Below, piece after piece: positions 8,701-16,743 of a DNA stretch of 64,000 nt (position 1 is the stretch's first letter; the number at the start of each line of letters is the position of its first letter). Origin of the DNA: Mucilaginibacter_A sp965201005 (GTDB taxonomy: Bacteria > Bacteroidota > Bacteroidia > Sphingobacteriales > Sphingobacteriaceae); the NCBI RefSeq assembly GCF_965201005.1, contig NZ_OZ241747.1:434001-498000 (forward strand), given 5' to 3'. The translations under genes were made by a program, and so were the position numbers. Under the pieces are notes generated by a model. The model saw only the letters and a program-made list of their open reading frames with translations, did no database searches and was not told the origin of the DNA.

Positions 8701-9514
8701 AAGCATAATCAAGCGCGTGCAGAAAAAAGTTTACGGTGATGCAGGCCAGCACAAACAAACCGGCCAGCAACACGGCGCGCTTTACATAACCTTTGCAAAC
8801 CAGGTAAGTACAAAAGTTGTAGGCCAGGGCAAATAAAGCAAGCAGGCTCAATCCCCACAAAACAATTTCTAAAGAGGTAAAATAGTTGTTACGGTAACCG
8901 GCTTTTAATTTTACATAAAACAAGGTTTGCTGGCCGAGGCTGGTAATTTTATAAGTTTGTTTGCCGGCAGTATTTACCAAATCAAGATAATCATTGTCCA
9001 GCAATTGCCTGGAAAACCGGTTTTGAAGATACTTGTTCTGGAGTGTATAAGCTGTTTTTACCGGTATAAAAAACAATACCGAAAAATTGCCCTGGGTTTT
9101 TTTGACCACTTCATAATAACCATTATTTTCCTGGGTAAAAGAAGTACCGGCTTTGTAGGCTGATGAACTATCCGGAACGATACGGCTGCTGCTCCAAAAA
9201 TTTAATTTGTTTTGCCGATAAGTGCAGAAATAGATTTTTTTGTTTTTGGTAATGTTTTGGATCAGGCTTAAAGCTGCTTTTTCATCATGATCAATCCGTT
9301 GCAGTGTTTTAAACTGAACCGGGTCACTTAAAATATCCTGAACAAATGCTTCCCGGTCGTTCAGTTTTTTTTGTAGCGTAAGTGCAGAACCGGCCAGCAA
9401 ATTGCCGGTATCAGAAGTCATTTTTACGGTCAGGGCCGATAAAAACAGACTTACACACAGTACCAGCAGCAAGAAACGTACCTTCACAGATGTATTCAAA
9501 GCAGTTGTTTCCAT
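5771..9514 (-). CDS. Large multi-pass sensor histidine kinase, NtrY-like
   Basis: This 1247-residue protein is much longer than usual kinases. An N-terminal membrane segment is followed by an extracytoplasmic region and a block of about eight membrane helices (roughly residues 210-470). A second extracytoplasmic region, further helices and a HAMP-like segment (ITNPLTLIQQGL) come next. The kinase core has the phospho-acceptor H1035 in QIAHEIKNPLTPLKLGL, then ATPase boxes N (CFNNLLKNAIEAM), G1 (VKDNGSGIP) and G2 (SSGTGLGLAF). EIKNPLTP is typical of NtrY-type kinases. No response regulator lies nearby, so its partner and signal are unknown. The gene contains only imperfect copies of the dispersed 12-mer. 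Confidence 0.92.
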   Translation of the reverse strand: METTALNTSVKVRFLLLVLCVSLFLSALTVKMTSDTGNLLAGSALTLQKKLNDREAFVQDILSDPVQFKTLQRIDHDEKAALSLIQNITKNKKIYFCTYRQNKLNFWSSSRIVPDSSSAYKAGTSFTQENNGYYEVVKKTQGNFSVLFFIPVKTAYTLQNKYLQNRFSRQLLDNDYLDLVNTAGKQTYKITSLGQQTLFYVKLKAGYRNNYFTSLEIVLWGLSLLALFALAYNFCTYLVCKGYVKRAVLLAGLFVLACITVNFFLHALDYASGAKAMPLLQLKNVYVTYFSIGDIALIILFISWLATFVYSNRGRLLRSKVKPVLSYVLFVLMLFLLIGLSVVFSNLFSNLIIDSRIQFDIDNLLNLTAYNFLGTIMLCLSYLIFYLFAETCITVCQKLSISNQTKLLLFAVAIVLATLLHVYFCKEFTSFYLLWAAVVAWRAYNVFYEGGKMPAVVFILILFAASLIATLKLALIQKVLDKENGKLLVQKLANTTDTNAESIFKRAENNIKTDPVLVRYFSKPDRNEVYLKNHIRTMYFDDYLSKYKFKVYAYNNLRHNISGQQDYELDVFQNMVLLGSPQVKGTTGFYKVTDVFGERRYFALIPIKKGRELEGTLVIDLVSKSLETNPSFPQLLSGGSTAQQSNLKNYSYAFYRDNRLLNQNGKYEYNLINKQFKGKPNEYSFLETKDPGGDYNHEIYQLNARKLIVVSMEDKKLADELSVFIFFFVIFLFFALLVIAFYWFWNRIKTLNFNHFVWSLQVAANNLLYKTRIQVSMVASVVITLLIIGFVTFITFGRQDRKQQDDLNHEKIKQIAADYESQFVDSKITNPEERELHFSAFAETYGVDLILYNTQGVPLLYTQPKLYNYGLIGRRMNATAFVKMQRLQKSELLNDEDIGSFKYKSAYIAIYDAEHKVVDFLQLPYFSNEEQYKARIGYFINSMLNVYALVLVAVGLFAVFIAKKITNPLTLIQQGLTNTVYGRKTEPINWKRNDEIGSLIKEYNKMITSLELSAGKLAKSERENAWREMAKQIAHEIKNPLTPLKLGLQLLSKSWKDKDPKFDLKFQKFSLSFIEQIETLSRIATEFSDFAKLPDAKPEVVNIFDVISGAANIFSQSENMRIDYAPSDELYLIRADKDQLMRCFNNLLKNAIEAMPVNYKGVIAITYQSTDDNIRIEVKDNGSGIPENLRSSIFQPNFTTKSSGTGLGLAFIKNAIENAGGKIWFESEINVGTTFFLLFPAAPKNFL

Positions 9515-9555
9515 CTGTATAAAAGTAGTATAAAATTTAGCCCAAACGATAGAAA

Positions 9556-10437
9556 TTAAATCCAGGCATGTTCAGTTACTACATTGCGGTCAACTTTTTT
9601 TACCAAACCCTGAAGCACACTGCCGGGGCCGGTTTCCGTAAAACTGGTTGCGCCGTCTTGCAGCATCCGTTGCATGGTTTGCGTCCAGCGCACGGCACCG
9701 GTCAATTGTTTGTTCAGGTTGATTTTGATTGTGTTCGGATCCGTTGTTGGCTGTGCGTTTACGTTTTGATAAATAGGGCAAACGGGCACTTTGATAGCTG
9801 TTTTTAAAATAGCTGTTTCCAGTTCTACACGGGCCAGTTCCATTAGCGGCGAGTGGAAAGCACCGCCAACATTCAGCGGCAAAACACGTTTGGCACCGGC
9901 CGCTTTCAGCTTTTCGGATGCTTCTTTTACCCCCTCAATTGTGCCGGAAATCACCAGCTGGCCCGGGCAGTTATAATTAGCAGGAACCACCACACTGCTT
10001 TCGCGCTGGCAAATATCTTCTACCGTAAAATCATCCAGGCCCAAAACCGCCGCCATGGTAGATGGCTGTATTTCGCAGGCGTGCTGCATGGCATTTGCAC
10101 GGGCAATAATCAAACGCAAACCATCTTCAAAACTGATGGAACCGGCCGCAACCAAGGCAGAAAACTCGCCTAAAGAATGCCCGGCAACCATCTCAGGCTT
10201 AAAATTATCGCCCAAAGTTTTGGCCAGGATAACCGAATGCAGAAAGATGGCCGGTTGTGTTACGCGTGTTTGTTTCAGGTCATCATCCGTTCCGTTAAAC
10301 ATTACATCGGTAATGCGGAAACCTAAAATTTCGTTGGCCTGTTCAAAAAGTTCTTTTGCTTCCGGATGTTTCTCGTATAAACCGGTCCCCATGCCCGGAA
10401 ATTGCGCGCCCTGCCCCGGAAATAGATATGCTTTCAT
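9556..10437 (-). CDS. fabD: Malonyl-CoA:ACP transacylase
   Basis: This 293-residue enzyme moves malonyl from CoA to acyl carrier protein, the entry step of fatty acid elongation in the cytoplasm. The oxyanion-loop motif GQGAQ is at residues 8-12, the catalytic serine is S88 in GHSLGE, and the catalytic histidine is H195 in GAFHSPLM. Length and motif spacing are those of FabD. It lies 13 bases downstream of folE on the same strand, so the two may be cotranscribed. An exact dispersed 12-mer (9918-9929, minus) lies inside the gene. Confidence 0.96.
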   Translation of the reverse strand: MKAYLFPGQGAQFPGMGTGLYEKHPEAKELFEQANEILGFRITDVMFNGTDDDLKQTRVTQPAIFLHSVILAKTLGDNFKPEMVAGHSLGEFSALVAAGSISFEDGLRLIIARANAMQHACEIQPSTMAAVLGLDDFTVEDICQRESSVVVPANYNCPGQLVISGTIEGVKEASEKLKAAGAKRVLPLNVGGAFHSPLMELARVELETAILKTAIKVPVCPIYQNVNAQPTTDPNTIKINLNKQLTGAVRWTQTMQRMLQDGATSFTETGPGSVLQGLVKKVDRNVVTEHAWI

Positions 10438-10450
10438 AAAATCAAATGGT

Positions 10451-11089
10451 TTAGCTTAATTTAGAGGAAATCAACTGTAAAAACTCGCTGCGTGTTTTAT
10501 CGTGCAAAAATGCACCCGTAAAAGCAGAAGTTGTGGTAAACGAGTTTTGCTTTTGGATGCCGCGCATACTCATGCACAAATGGCGGCACTCAATCACTAC
10601 GCCTACACCAATCGGGTTTAGGGTTGATTGGATGCAATCGCGGATTTCATTCGTCAAACGTTCCTGTACCTGCAAACGGCGCGCAAAAGCATCTACCACA
10701 CGCGGGATTTTGCTCAGGCCGACAATGTGCCCGTTGGGGATATAAGCCACGTGCGCTTTACCAAAAAACGGCAACATGTGGTGCTCGCACATCGAGTACA
10801 CTTCAATATCTTTTACAACAACCATCTGGCTGTAATCTTCTTTAAACATGGCAGATTTTAAAATATCTGCCGGGTTTACATCATAGCCATGTGTAAGATA
10901 TGCCAGCGATTTTGCCACGCGCTCCGGCGTTTTCAACAAACCTTCGCGCTGCGGGTTTTCGCCGAGCTGCGTTAAAATTTCTTCGTAATGACTGGCGATT
11001 TTGCCGATACTTTCCATGCTGTAGCGATCTGCTTTTACATGTCCTTCTATCTCATCATCCAAATCAGGAATGTATTGTTCGTTGTTCAT
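10451..11089 (-). CDS. folE: GTP cyclohydrolase I
   Basis: This 212-residue enzyme converts GTP to dihydroneopterin triphosphate, the first step of folate and of the queuosine precursor pathway. Zinc ligands are visible as C101 and H104 in MCEHHMLPF and C172 in ECRHLCMSMRG. The length matches the type IA family. It follows queD on the same strand with an 18-base gap holding part of a dispersed 12-mer. Together they supply dihydroneopterin triphosphate and convert it onward, a sensible operon. Confidence 0.96.
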   Translation of the reverse strand: MNNEQYIPDLDDEIEGHVKADRYSMESIGKIASHYEEILTQLGENPQREGLLKTPERVAKSLAYLTHGYDVNPADILKSAMFKEDYSQMVVVKDIEVYSMCEHHMLPFFGKAHVAYIPNGHIVGLSKIPRVVDAFARRLQVQERLTNEIRDCIQSTLNPIGVGVVIECRHLCMSMRGIQKQNSFTTTSAFTGAFLHDKTRSEFLQLISSKLS

Positions 11090-11107
11090 TTTTTGATAAT
11101 GCTTCTT

Positions 11108-11527
11108 TTACCCGCCAAAATATTCGGCAGAATTGTTTTCGGTTTCGTACAGCTTTACAGAATGTAAAAACACGCCGGGATGCAGCTCGATGGGTTTTTT
11201 AAGCTGATTGAAAATCTCAATCGTCAGCAATTCTGTCGAAGCCATTTTGCCTTTCATAAAATCAACATCCAGGTTGATGTTTTTATGGTCCAGTTTTTCA
11301 ACCACATAATTATTGATGATCACTTTCAGGTCCTTCAAATCCATCAGATAGCCGGTTTCCTGCGTAACTTCACCCTTAATCGTTACAAATAAATTGTAAT
11401 TATGGCCGTGCCAGTTGGGGTTGGCGCATTTGCCAAACATTTCCTGGTTTTGCTCGGCCGTCCATTCTTCGCGGTACATCCGATGTGCTGCGTTAAAATG
11501 TTCTTTCCGTGTAATGTAAATCATCAT
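11108..11527 (-). CDS. queD: 6-carboxytetrahydropterin synthase / 6-pyruvoyltetrahydropterin synthase-like
   Basis: This 139-residue protein belongs to the PTPS/QueD family, which turns dihydroneopterin triphosphate into 6-carboxytetrahydropterin on the way to queuosine. Zinc ligands are H15 (FNAAH), H40 and H42 (NWHGHNY), and the active-site cysteine C34 is present. It is upstream of folE, its substrate provider. The stop codon (TTA at 11108-11110 on the plus strand) is formed by the end of a dispersed 12-mer (11099-11110). A TATATTTG box on the minus strand (11542-11549) lies 15 bases before the start. Confidence 0.9.
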   Translation of the reverse strand: MMIYITRKEHFNAAHRMYREEWTAEQNQEMFGKCANPNWHGHNYNLFVTIKGEVTQETGYLMDLKDLKVIINNYVVEKLDHKNINLDVDFMKGKMASTELLTIEIFNQLKKPIELHPGVFLHSVKLYETENNSAEYFGG

Positions 11528-11601
11528 AACCTAAATTGCTGCAAATATATCAAAACAAAAAGAAGCCGGTTGTTTATAACTTCGCCCCAAATTAGGCTGA
11601 A

Positions 11602-12255
11602 ATGAATATCCTGCTTGTTGCCGCCACGCAACCCGAAATACAACCTTTGCTGGATTATTTTGGCGATGAAAAACCGTTTGACGTGCTGATCACCGGCGTG
11701 GGCATGGTGGCCACGGCGTTTGCGCTGGGCAATCACTTCGCCCAAAACAAATATGATCTGGTTATTAACCTGGGTATTGCCGGCAGTTTTGACCGCAGTT
11801 TGGTTTTAGGCGAAGTAGTTGAAGTTGAAGAAGATATTTTATCAGAATTGGGTGCCGAAGACGGTAACGGTTTCCTGACGATAGAAGATTTAGGTTTTGG
11901 CGAAAGCCGGTTCCGGCCGATTGGCACAATGCTGTTTTTACCGGTAAAAAAAGTGCGTGGTATTACGGTAAACACGGTTCATGGCGATGAAAACTCGATC
12001 CGGAAAATAACCAAACGGCTGCAGCCGCAATTGGAAAGCATGGAAGGTGCGGCCTTTTTTTATGCCTGTAAAAACAGTATGGTGCCCTCGGTACAGATCA
12101 GATCGGTGTCAAATTATGTAGAGAAACGCAGCCGCGAAAACTGGAAAATCGGTTTGGCCGTTAAAAACCTGAATGATTTTGCAATTGGGCTTTTAAAGAA
12201 GTTAAGCTTATTGCGTTGCCATCTCGACCACGGGGGAAATTTTCATTCAACATGA
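11602..12255 (+). CDS. mqnB: Futalosine hydrolase
   Basis: This 217-residue protein is a nucleoside phosphorylase-fold enzyme that releases hypoxanthine from futalosine in the alternative menaquinone pathway. The family core NLGIAGSFD and the substrate-binding ESMEGAAFFYAC are visible. The next gene is mqnD, another enzyme of the same pathway, which supports MqnB over 5'-methylthioadenosine nucleosidase. It is divergent from queD, with the promoters of both in the 74-base gap. Two exact dispersed 12-mers (11929-11940 on -, 12069-12080 on +) lie within the gene. Confidence 0.92.
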   Translation: MNILLVAATQPEIQPLLDYFGDEKPFDVLITGVGMVATAFALGNHFAQNKYDLVINLGIAGSFDRSLVLGEVVEVEEDILSELGAEDGNGFLTIEDLGFGESRFRPIGTMLFLPVKKVRGITVNTVHGDENSIRKITKRLQPQLESMEGAAFFYACKNSMVPSVQIRSVSNYVEKRSRENWKIGLAVKNLNDFAIGLLKKLSLLRCHLDHGGNFHST

Positions 12256-12309
12256 TTCCTATTTTTAGGTGATAAAAGAAGCATCACTGAAAACCAACAA
12301 CTAAATAAC

Positions 12310-13161
12310 ATGAAACTTACACTCGGTTTTTCGCCCTGCCCAAACGATACTTTTATTTTTGATGCCTTGATCCACCATAAAATCGATACCGAAGGTTTGG
12401 ATTTTGAAGTGTTTTTTGATGATGTGGAAACGCTGAACCAGAAAGCTTTCCGCGGGGAACTGGATATTACCAAACTCAGTTATCACGCTTTTGCTTACGT
12501 AACCGGTCAGTACGTTTTGCTGGATGCAGGCAGCGCGCTCGGTTTTGGCGTTGGCCCGCTGCTGATCTGTAAAAATGAGCAATTTTTAGATCAGGAAACC
12601 CTCAAATCCATAATCCGAAACCTTAAAATTGCCATTCCGGGAAAATATACCACGGCCAATTTTTTGCTCAGCTTAGCCTTCCCCGAAGGAAAAAACAAAA
12701 CGGAAGTGCTTTTTTCGAAAATTGAAAACCAGGTCATCAGCGGTGAAAAAGATTTGGGTTTGATCATTCACGAAAACCGCTTTACGTATCAAAACAAAGG
12801 TTTGCACAAAATTATTGATCTGGGCGATTTTTGGGAGTGCGAAACTGGTTGCGCCATTCCGCTGGGCGGCATTGTGGCAAACCGTAATCTGCCGGAAGAA
12901 ATTCAGCATAAAATCAACCGCGTACTGCGTAAATCGGTAGAATTTGCCTTTGCCAACCCAAAATCCGGCTTGGGGTTTATCCGCCAACACTCGCAGGAAA
13001 TGAGCGAAGAAGTGATGTACAAACATATTGATTTGTATGTAAACCAATATTCGGTTGATTTGGGCGGGGAAGGCCGAAAAGCCATCCGCATTTTATTTGA
13101 TAAAGCGATGGAAACGGGCATTATACCAAAAGTTAGTAATCAACTGTTTTTATCCGTATAA
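12310..13161 (+). CDS. mqnD: 1,4-dihydroxy-6-naphthoate synthase
   Basis: This 283-residue protein is a periplasmic-binding-protein-like enzyme without a signal peptide. The N-terminus LGFSPCPNDTFIFDAL (from about residue 5) and ITKLSYHAFAYV are hallmarks of MqnD, which cleaves cyclic dehypoxanthinyl futalosine to dihydroxynaphthoate. Together with mqnB it shows that menaquinone is made by the futalosine route; mqnA, mqnC and mqnE are not in the window. An exact dispersed 12-mer (12273-12284) lies between mqnB and mqnD. MqnA is the main alternative, but length and motif favour MqnD. Confidence 0.92.
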   Translation: MKLTLGFSPCPNDTFIFDALIHHKIDTEGLDFEVFFDDVETLNQKAFRGELDITKLSYHAFAYVTGQYVLLDAGSALGFGVGPLLICKNEQFLDQETLKSIIRNLKIAIPGKYTTANFLLSLAFPEGKNKTEVLFSKIENQVISGEKDLGLIIHENRFTYQNKGLHKIIDLGDFWECETGCAIPLGGIVANRNLPEEIQHKINRVLRKSVEFAFANPKSGLGFIRQHSQEMSEEVMYKHIDLYVNQYSVDLGGEGRKAIRILFDKAMETGIIPKVSNQLFLSV

Positions 13162-13274
13162 ATAACGTTTCTGCTTGTGGTAAATACGTGATTTTTATCT
13201 TTTAAAATAATAATTGAATCCTCAGTTTAAGAATTCCGTATTAATTTCACTGAAAAATACCCGATAAAAGAAGC

Positions 13275-13883
13275 ATGAACAACTTCAGCGAAACGATCAG
13301 CCTGTTAGAAAATTCTAATTTTTATTATATCATCATAACGGCCATGGACGGCAATTACAGCTATGTAAACACGCATTATGCCAACGCTTTCGGATACATT
13401 GCCGAGGAAATGGTTGGCCAACCGTACTACATTACCATGCACCCGGACGATACCAAAGTTTGCGGGGAAGTGGCGGCAAAATGTTTTCAAAATCCGGGCA
13501 AATCGTTTCCGGCAACCATCCGCAAGCATGATGGCAAGGGCGGCTACATCATTACGCAGTGGGAATACCGCGCCATTTTTGATGAGCAGGACCAGCCGGG
13601 CGGCGTGTTTTGCATGGGTTATGATATTACCGAATACATGCACGCCAACCAGCAATTAGAAGTGGCCAAAACAGAAATTGAGCAGAAAAGAAGTATTTTA
13701 GACCAGATTGGCTGGGAACAGTCGCACCTGATCCGAAGGCCGGTAGCCAACATTATTGGCTTGGTCAATATTTTGAACAAGATGGATTTAGACCAAAACA
13801 CTAAAAACATTTGCGAAATGCTGGCCGATAGTGCCACCCAAATGGACGAGGCCGTAAACGGAATTGTCAGGAAAACGGATTAA
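13275..13883 (+). CDS. PAS-domain protein with a lone kinase dimerisation segment
   Basis: The 202 residues hold one PAS domain (about 10-120, with YVNTHYANAFGYIAEEMVGQPY and a closing GYDITEYMHANQQLE). A helix pair resembling a histidine-kinase dimerisation domain follows (EQSHLIRRPVANIIGLVNIL, histidine near residue 154). No ATPase domain follows; the stop comes about 45 residues later. It may be a phospho-acceptor or dimer partner for a separate kinase, or a remnant. The start codon is unusual: the ATG at 13275 overlaps the last two bases of an exact dispersed 12-mer (13265-13276). Confidence 0.8.
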   Translation: MNNFSETISLLENSNFYYIIITAMDGNYSYVNTHYANAFGYIAEEMVGQPYYITMHPDDTKVCGEVAAKCFQNPGKSFPATIRKHDGKGGYIITQWEYRAIFDEQDQPGGVFCMGYDITEYMHANQQLEVAKTEIEQKRSILDQIGWEQSHLIRRPVANIIGLVNILNKMDLDQNTKNICEMLADSATQMDEAVNGIVRKTD

Positions 13884-13910
13884 ACCAAATTTTACCCGAT
13901 AAAAGAAGCA

Positions 13911-14819
13911 TCAGTTTTTATCGCCCAAAATTATTGGCGCGCCTTTGCCGTTCCCCATCAAAATTACTTTGGTGTTGGGCGATAAGGCAATTGCTTTTTG
14001 TGCCTGGATAGATTCGTACTGCAACTGCTGCTCGGTTAAATTGGTGGCGATAATACGCTGATAATCAGCAATCCCCTGCGCCTGGATGCGTTTTTGCTCG
14101 GCTTGCTGGCGTTCTTTCTGCAACACAAACTGCATTTTTTGCGCATCCTGCTCGGCATTTATTTTGGATTCGATGGTTGCCCGGACGGATTGCGGCAGTG
14201 TAATGTTACGGATCAAAAGCTGCTGTAGTTCCAGTCCGCGTTTGGCAAAACTTTCGCTGATGGTGCGGTAAATCTTGTCCTGAAATTCCTGTCTTTTAGT
14301 GGAATACAAAGCCACCGCTTCATAATAAACAGCGTTATCGCGGATGGCCGTGCGCGAAACCGGCCGCACGATTTTATCCAGGTAATCGGCACCGATATTT
14401 TGCAGGATAAACGGTGCCTGATCCGCCTTCAGCCTAAATAAAACCGACAAATCTATGGTTACTTCCAAACCGTCCGCAGATAAAATACGGATGGCATCAT
14501 CGCCTTCTTTTTGCCCTTCGTTGCTCTGGCCGCTCATGGTGTAATTTTGGGTTTTGGCATCAAACGTAGTAACGTCCACCAGTGGGTTGATAAAGTGCAA
14601 ACCGCTGGGCAGCACATCATTTTCTACCTTGCCAAATAGCGTTTTTACGCCTACTTTGCCGGGCTCTATCACTTTAAAAACCGAAAAACTTAGCCCTAAA
14701 AGAAGCATTGCAATACCGGAAACAGAAATAACCGGACTATAAGCCGGGTTGATGGAAGGCGTGCGTTTGAACCAGCTGCCGGTAACCAGCAGGATAACAC
14801 CCAGAATAATCAGCAGCAT
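13911..14819 (-). CDS. Prohibitin-like SPFH/Band 7 membrane protein
   Basis: This 302-residue protein has two hydrophobic N-terminal segments (MLLIILGVILLVTGSWF and VISVSGIAMLLLGLSFSVF). The SPFH domain follows (VIEPGKVGVKTLFGKVENDVLPSGLHFINPLVDV), then a Glu/Gln/Lys-rich helix (EQDAQKMQFVLQKERQQAEQKRIQAQGIADY) typical of prohibitins. It should form large ring assemblies in the inner membrane, with possible roles in protease control or membrane organisation. The stop codon is formed by the last base of a dispersed 12-mer (13900-13911) and the next two bases. Another exact copy (14697-14708) is within the gene. Confidence 0.9.
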   Translation of the reverse strand: MLLIILGVILLVTGSWFKRTPSINPAYSPVISVSGIAMLLLGLSFSVFKVIEPGKVGVKTLFGKVENDVLPSGLHFINPLVDVTTFDAKTQNYTMSGQSNEGQKEGDDAIRILSADGLEVTIDLSVLFRLKADQAPFILQNIGADYLDKIVRPVSRTAIRDNAVYYEAVALYSTKRQEFQDKIYRTISESFAKRGLELQQLLIRNITLPQSVRATIESKINAEQDAQKMQFVLQKERQQAEQKRIQAQGIADYQRIIATNLTEQQLQYESIQAQKAIALSPNTKVILMGNGKGAPIILGDKN

Positions 14820-14840
14820 GTGGTTTTAGGTTTATAGGTT

Positions 14841-15026
14841 TTATTTTTTTTGAAGTGCGCGTACTTCTTTGGCCAGCCGTATTTTAAGCAGGATGGCCAC
14901 AACAATAATAAAAACACCGGCCGCCAGCCAATCATAACGCTGGTGGTTGAAGCTCCAGTAAATCAGGAACACGCACAAAATAATGCTTAAATTGTACAAA
15001 ATGTTGAGCAGCAGTTTGGCGCCCAT
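14841..15026 (-). CDS. Small two-helix membrane protein
   Basis: The 61-residue version starting at MGAKLLLNILYN is preferred. The upstream start at 15053 would overlap the rhodanese gene, while the ATG at 15024-15026 lies one base after the rhodanese stop. Two membrane segments are visible (LLLNILYNLSIILCVFLIYW and DWLAAGVFIIVVAILLKI), followed by a basic tail (KEVRALQKK). It resembles small DUF6358-like proteins of Sphingobacteriaceae, but I am not certain of the family. It is in an apparent operon with the rhodanese gene upstream and the prohibitin gene downstream. Confidence 0.7.
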   Translation of the reverse strand: MGAKLLLNILYNLSIILCVFLIYWSFNHQRYDWLAAGVFIIVVAILLKIRLAKEVRALQKK

Positions 15027-15027
15027 T

Positions 15028-15342
15028 TTAGTAAACCTGCGTTTCGGGGTCAATTTCCTCGGCCCAGGCCAGCAAACCGCCCTTTAAATTATATAAATTA
15101 GTAAAACCCTGCTGCTCCAGCTGCATAATGGCAGCAGCACTGCGTTTTCCGCTGCGGCACATGACCACAACTTCTTTATTTTTATCAATTTTGCCGGATT
15201 CAATCAAAACGCCGCTCAGCGGAATCAGTTCGCCGCCCAGGTTAGACATTTCGTACTCAAAATCTTCCCGCACATCGATCAGTTGGAAATCTTCACCCGA
15301 ATCCATTTTATCTTTCAGTTCCTGAACGCTTATTTCTTTCAT
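15028..15342 (-). CDS. Single-domain rhodanese-like sulfurtransferase
   Basis: This 104-residue protein is a full single rhodanese domain. The active-site cysteine is C62 in MCRSGKRSAAA, and the N-terminal LIDVREDFEYEM motif is present. Such proteins carry persulfide for thiolation reactions in the cytoplasm. It heads a likely minus-strand operon with the small membrane protein and the prohibitin-like protein. The specific acceptor is unknown. Confidence 0.92.
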   Translation of the reverse strand: MKEISVQELKDKMDSGEDFQLIDVREDFEYEMSNLGGELIPLSGVLIESGKIDKNKEVVVMCRSGKRSAAAIMQLEQQGFTNLYNLKGGLLAWAEEIDPETQVY

Positions 15343-15445
15343 TTTTTAGTTTGATTATGCTTCAAAGTTAAGCCTTTAATTGATTTTTAAAATCAAATTT
15401 AACCGCCGGTAAATAATTATTTCAGCGGATGGCCGTTCTCAAACC

Positions 15446-15489
15446 GTACTGTTTTTACCAGGTAAAAAAAGCATTGATAAAAGAAGCAT
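15446..15489. repeat. Triple array of the dispersed 12-mer
   Basis: Within 44 bases there is a one-mismatch copy on the minus strand (15446-15457), a variant TAAAAAAAGCAT on the plus strand (15463-15474) and an exact TAAAAGAAGCAT (15478-15489). The first two form an inverted pair spaced by five bases. They lie between the divergent rhodanese and DUF4407 genes, 50-90 bases before the latter's start. Confidence 0.85.
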
Positions 15490-15537
15490 CAACCTAAATA
15501 TGAGCCGGATAGCATTTTTGTTATGTACTTTTGAAAA

Positions 15538-16659
15538 ATGAAACAAGTAAACCGTTTTTTCTGGTTCTGCTCCGGCGTGCATGTGGATACGCTGAAAAAG
15601 TACCCTATCGAACTGAATAAATATGTTGGCATTGGCGCAACCATATTTTTTACGGCTTTATTTGCCTCGCTTTCAGGTGGTTATGCCATGTATTTTGTTT
15701 TCAGCGGAAACCCTGGCGCGCCGTTTTTTGCCATTTTGTTTGGGCTGATCTGGGGTTTGGCCATTTTTAACATGGACCGCTATATTGTGGGCAGTATCAA
15801 CAAAAGAGGTTCTGTTAATTCTCAGATTTTGCAGGCCACGCCCCGGATTTTGCTGGCGGTTATGATCGGGATCGTTATTTCCCGCCCGCTGGAACTGAAG
15901 ATTTTTGACAAAGAAATCCGCAACAAACTCAAAACCTCTTACCTTAAAGGCCAGCGTTCTAAGATCGATACCATGAACATTACTTTTAACAAAAAGTACG
16001 GTATGGATTTGGCCAAAGCTGCCGACATCAAAGCTGAAAAAGATTCGCTGCAAAAAGATATAACCCGCTCCCGCTATCAGCTAAACCAGGAAATTTTTGG
16101 CGATAAAACCAATCAGACTTCCGGCAAAACCGGTTTCGGCACGTATGCCAAACAAAAAGACGCGGTTTTGAAGGAGAAGGAAGCGCGGCTAAACACCGTT
16201 CGGGACGAGCAGCTGAAGGAAGATCAGTATATCTCAAACCGTAAAAATATAGAAGGCGTTACCGATACCAAATTGTTTAACGACCGGCAGCTGGACAGTT
16301 TGGCCAACGTGGCCGGATTTTCTGACCGGAACTGGGCTTTGGGCCAGCTTTCCTACAATAACAACGGCACGCGCGACCTGGACACTTACCTGGCGCAATC
16401 TTTCATCAGTTATTTGTTTATTTTGTTTGAATGTTTGCCGGTTTTGGTCAAGCTGATGTCGCCGAAAGGCCCGTATGATGTAGCACTTGGCAAAACCGAA
16501 GAAGCCAACATCCATTTCGCAGAAAAAGATATGGAGCAGGACATAACGGTTACCGATGCCGTGCAGGACCATCGCATCAACACCAATATTTCTTTGATCA
16601 AAAACAGCATCAGCAAGCGCGCCGAGCGTAAAGCTGTGCGCGAGGATTTAAAAACGTAA
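15538..16659 (+). CDS. DUF4407 domain membrane protein
   Basis: This 373-residue protein matches the DUF4407 layout. N-terminal helices (FFTALFASLSGGYAMYFVF, FFAILFGLIWGLAIFNMDRYIVG) come first, and the DRYIVGS motif is typical. A third helix (ILLAVMIGIVISRPLELKIF) follows, then a long helical, charged segment (about 130-260) outside the bilayer and a last helix (SYLFILFECLPVLVKLM). The function is unknown. A TACTTTTG box (15526-15533) lies only four bases before the ATG, so the real start or promoter is uncertain. A dispersed 12-mer begins at the base after the stop. Confidence 0.88.
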   Translation: MKQVNRFFWFCSGVHVDTLKKYPIELNKYVGIGATIFFTALFASLSGGYAMYFVFSGNPGAPFFAILFGLIWGLAIFNMDRYIVGSINKRGSVNSQILQATPRILLAVMIGIVISRPLELKIFDKEIRNKLKTSYLKGQRSKIDTMNITFNKKYGMDLAKAADIKAEKDSLQKDITRSRYQLNQEIFGDKTNQTSGKTGFGTYAKQKDAVLKEKEARLNTVRDEQLKEDQYISNRKNIEGVTDTKLFNDRQLDSLANVAGFSDRNWALGQLSYNNNGTRDLDTYLAQSFISYLFILFECLPVLVKLMSPKGPYDVALGKTEEANIHFAEKDMEQDITVTDAVQDHRINTNISLIKNSISKRAERKAVREDLKT

Positions 16660-16743
16660 ATGCTTCTTTTATCGATCTTTTTTAGGATAATTGGCAGATT
16701 TTCAATTTTAAAACAATTTATTAAAGCAAGTCTGCCATCAACC

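Noticed and set aside
16660..16743. Upstream start of the M28 peptidase
   Set aside because: The ATG belongs to a dispersed 12-mer. The start at 16744 gives a clean signal peptide.
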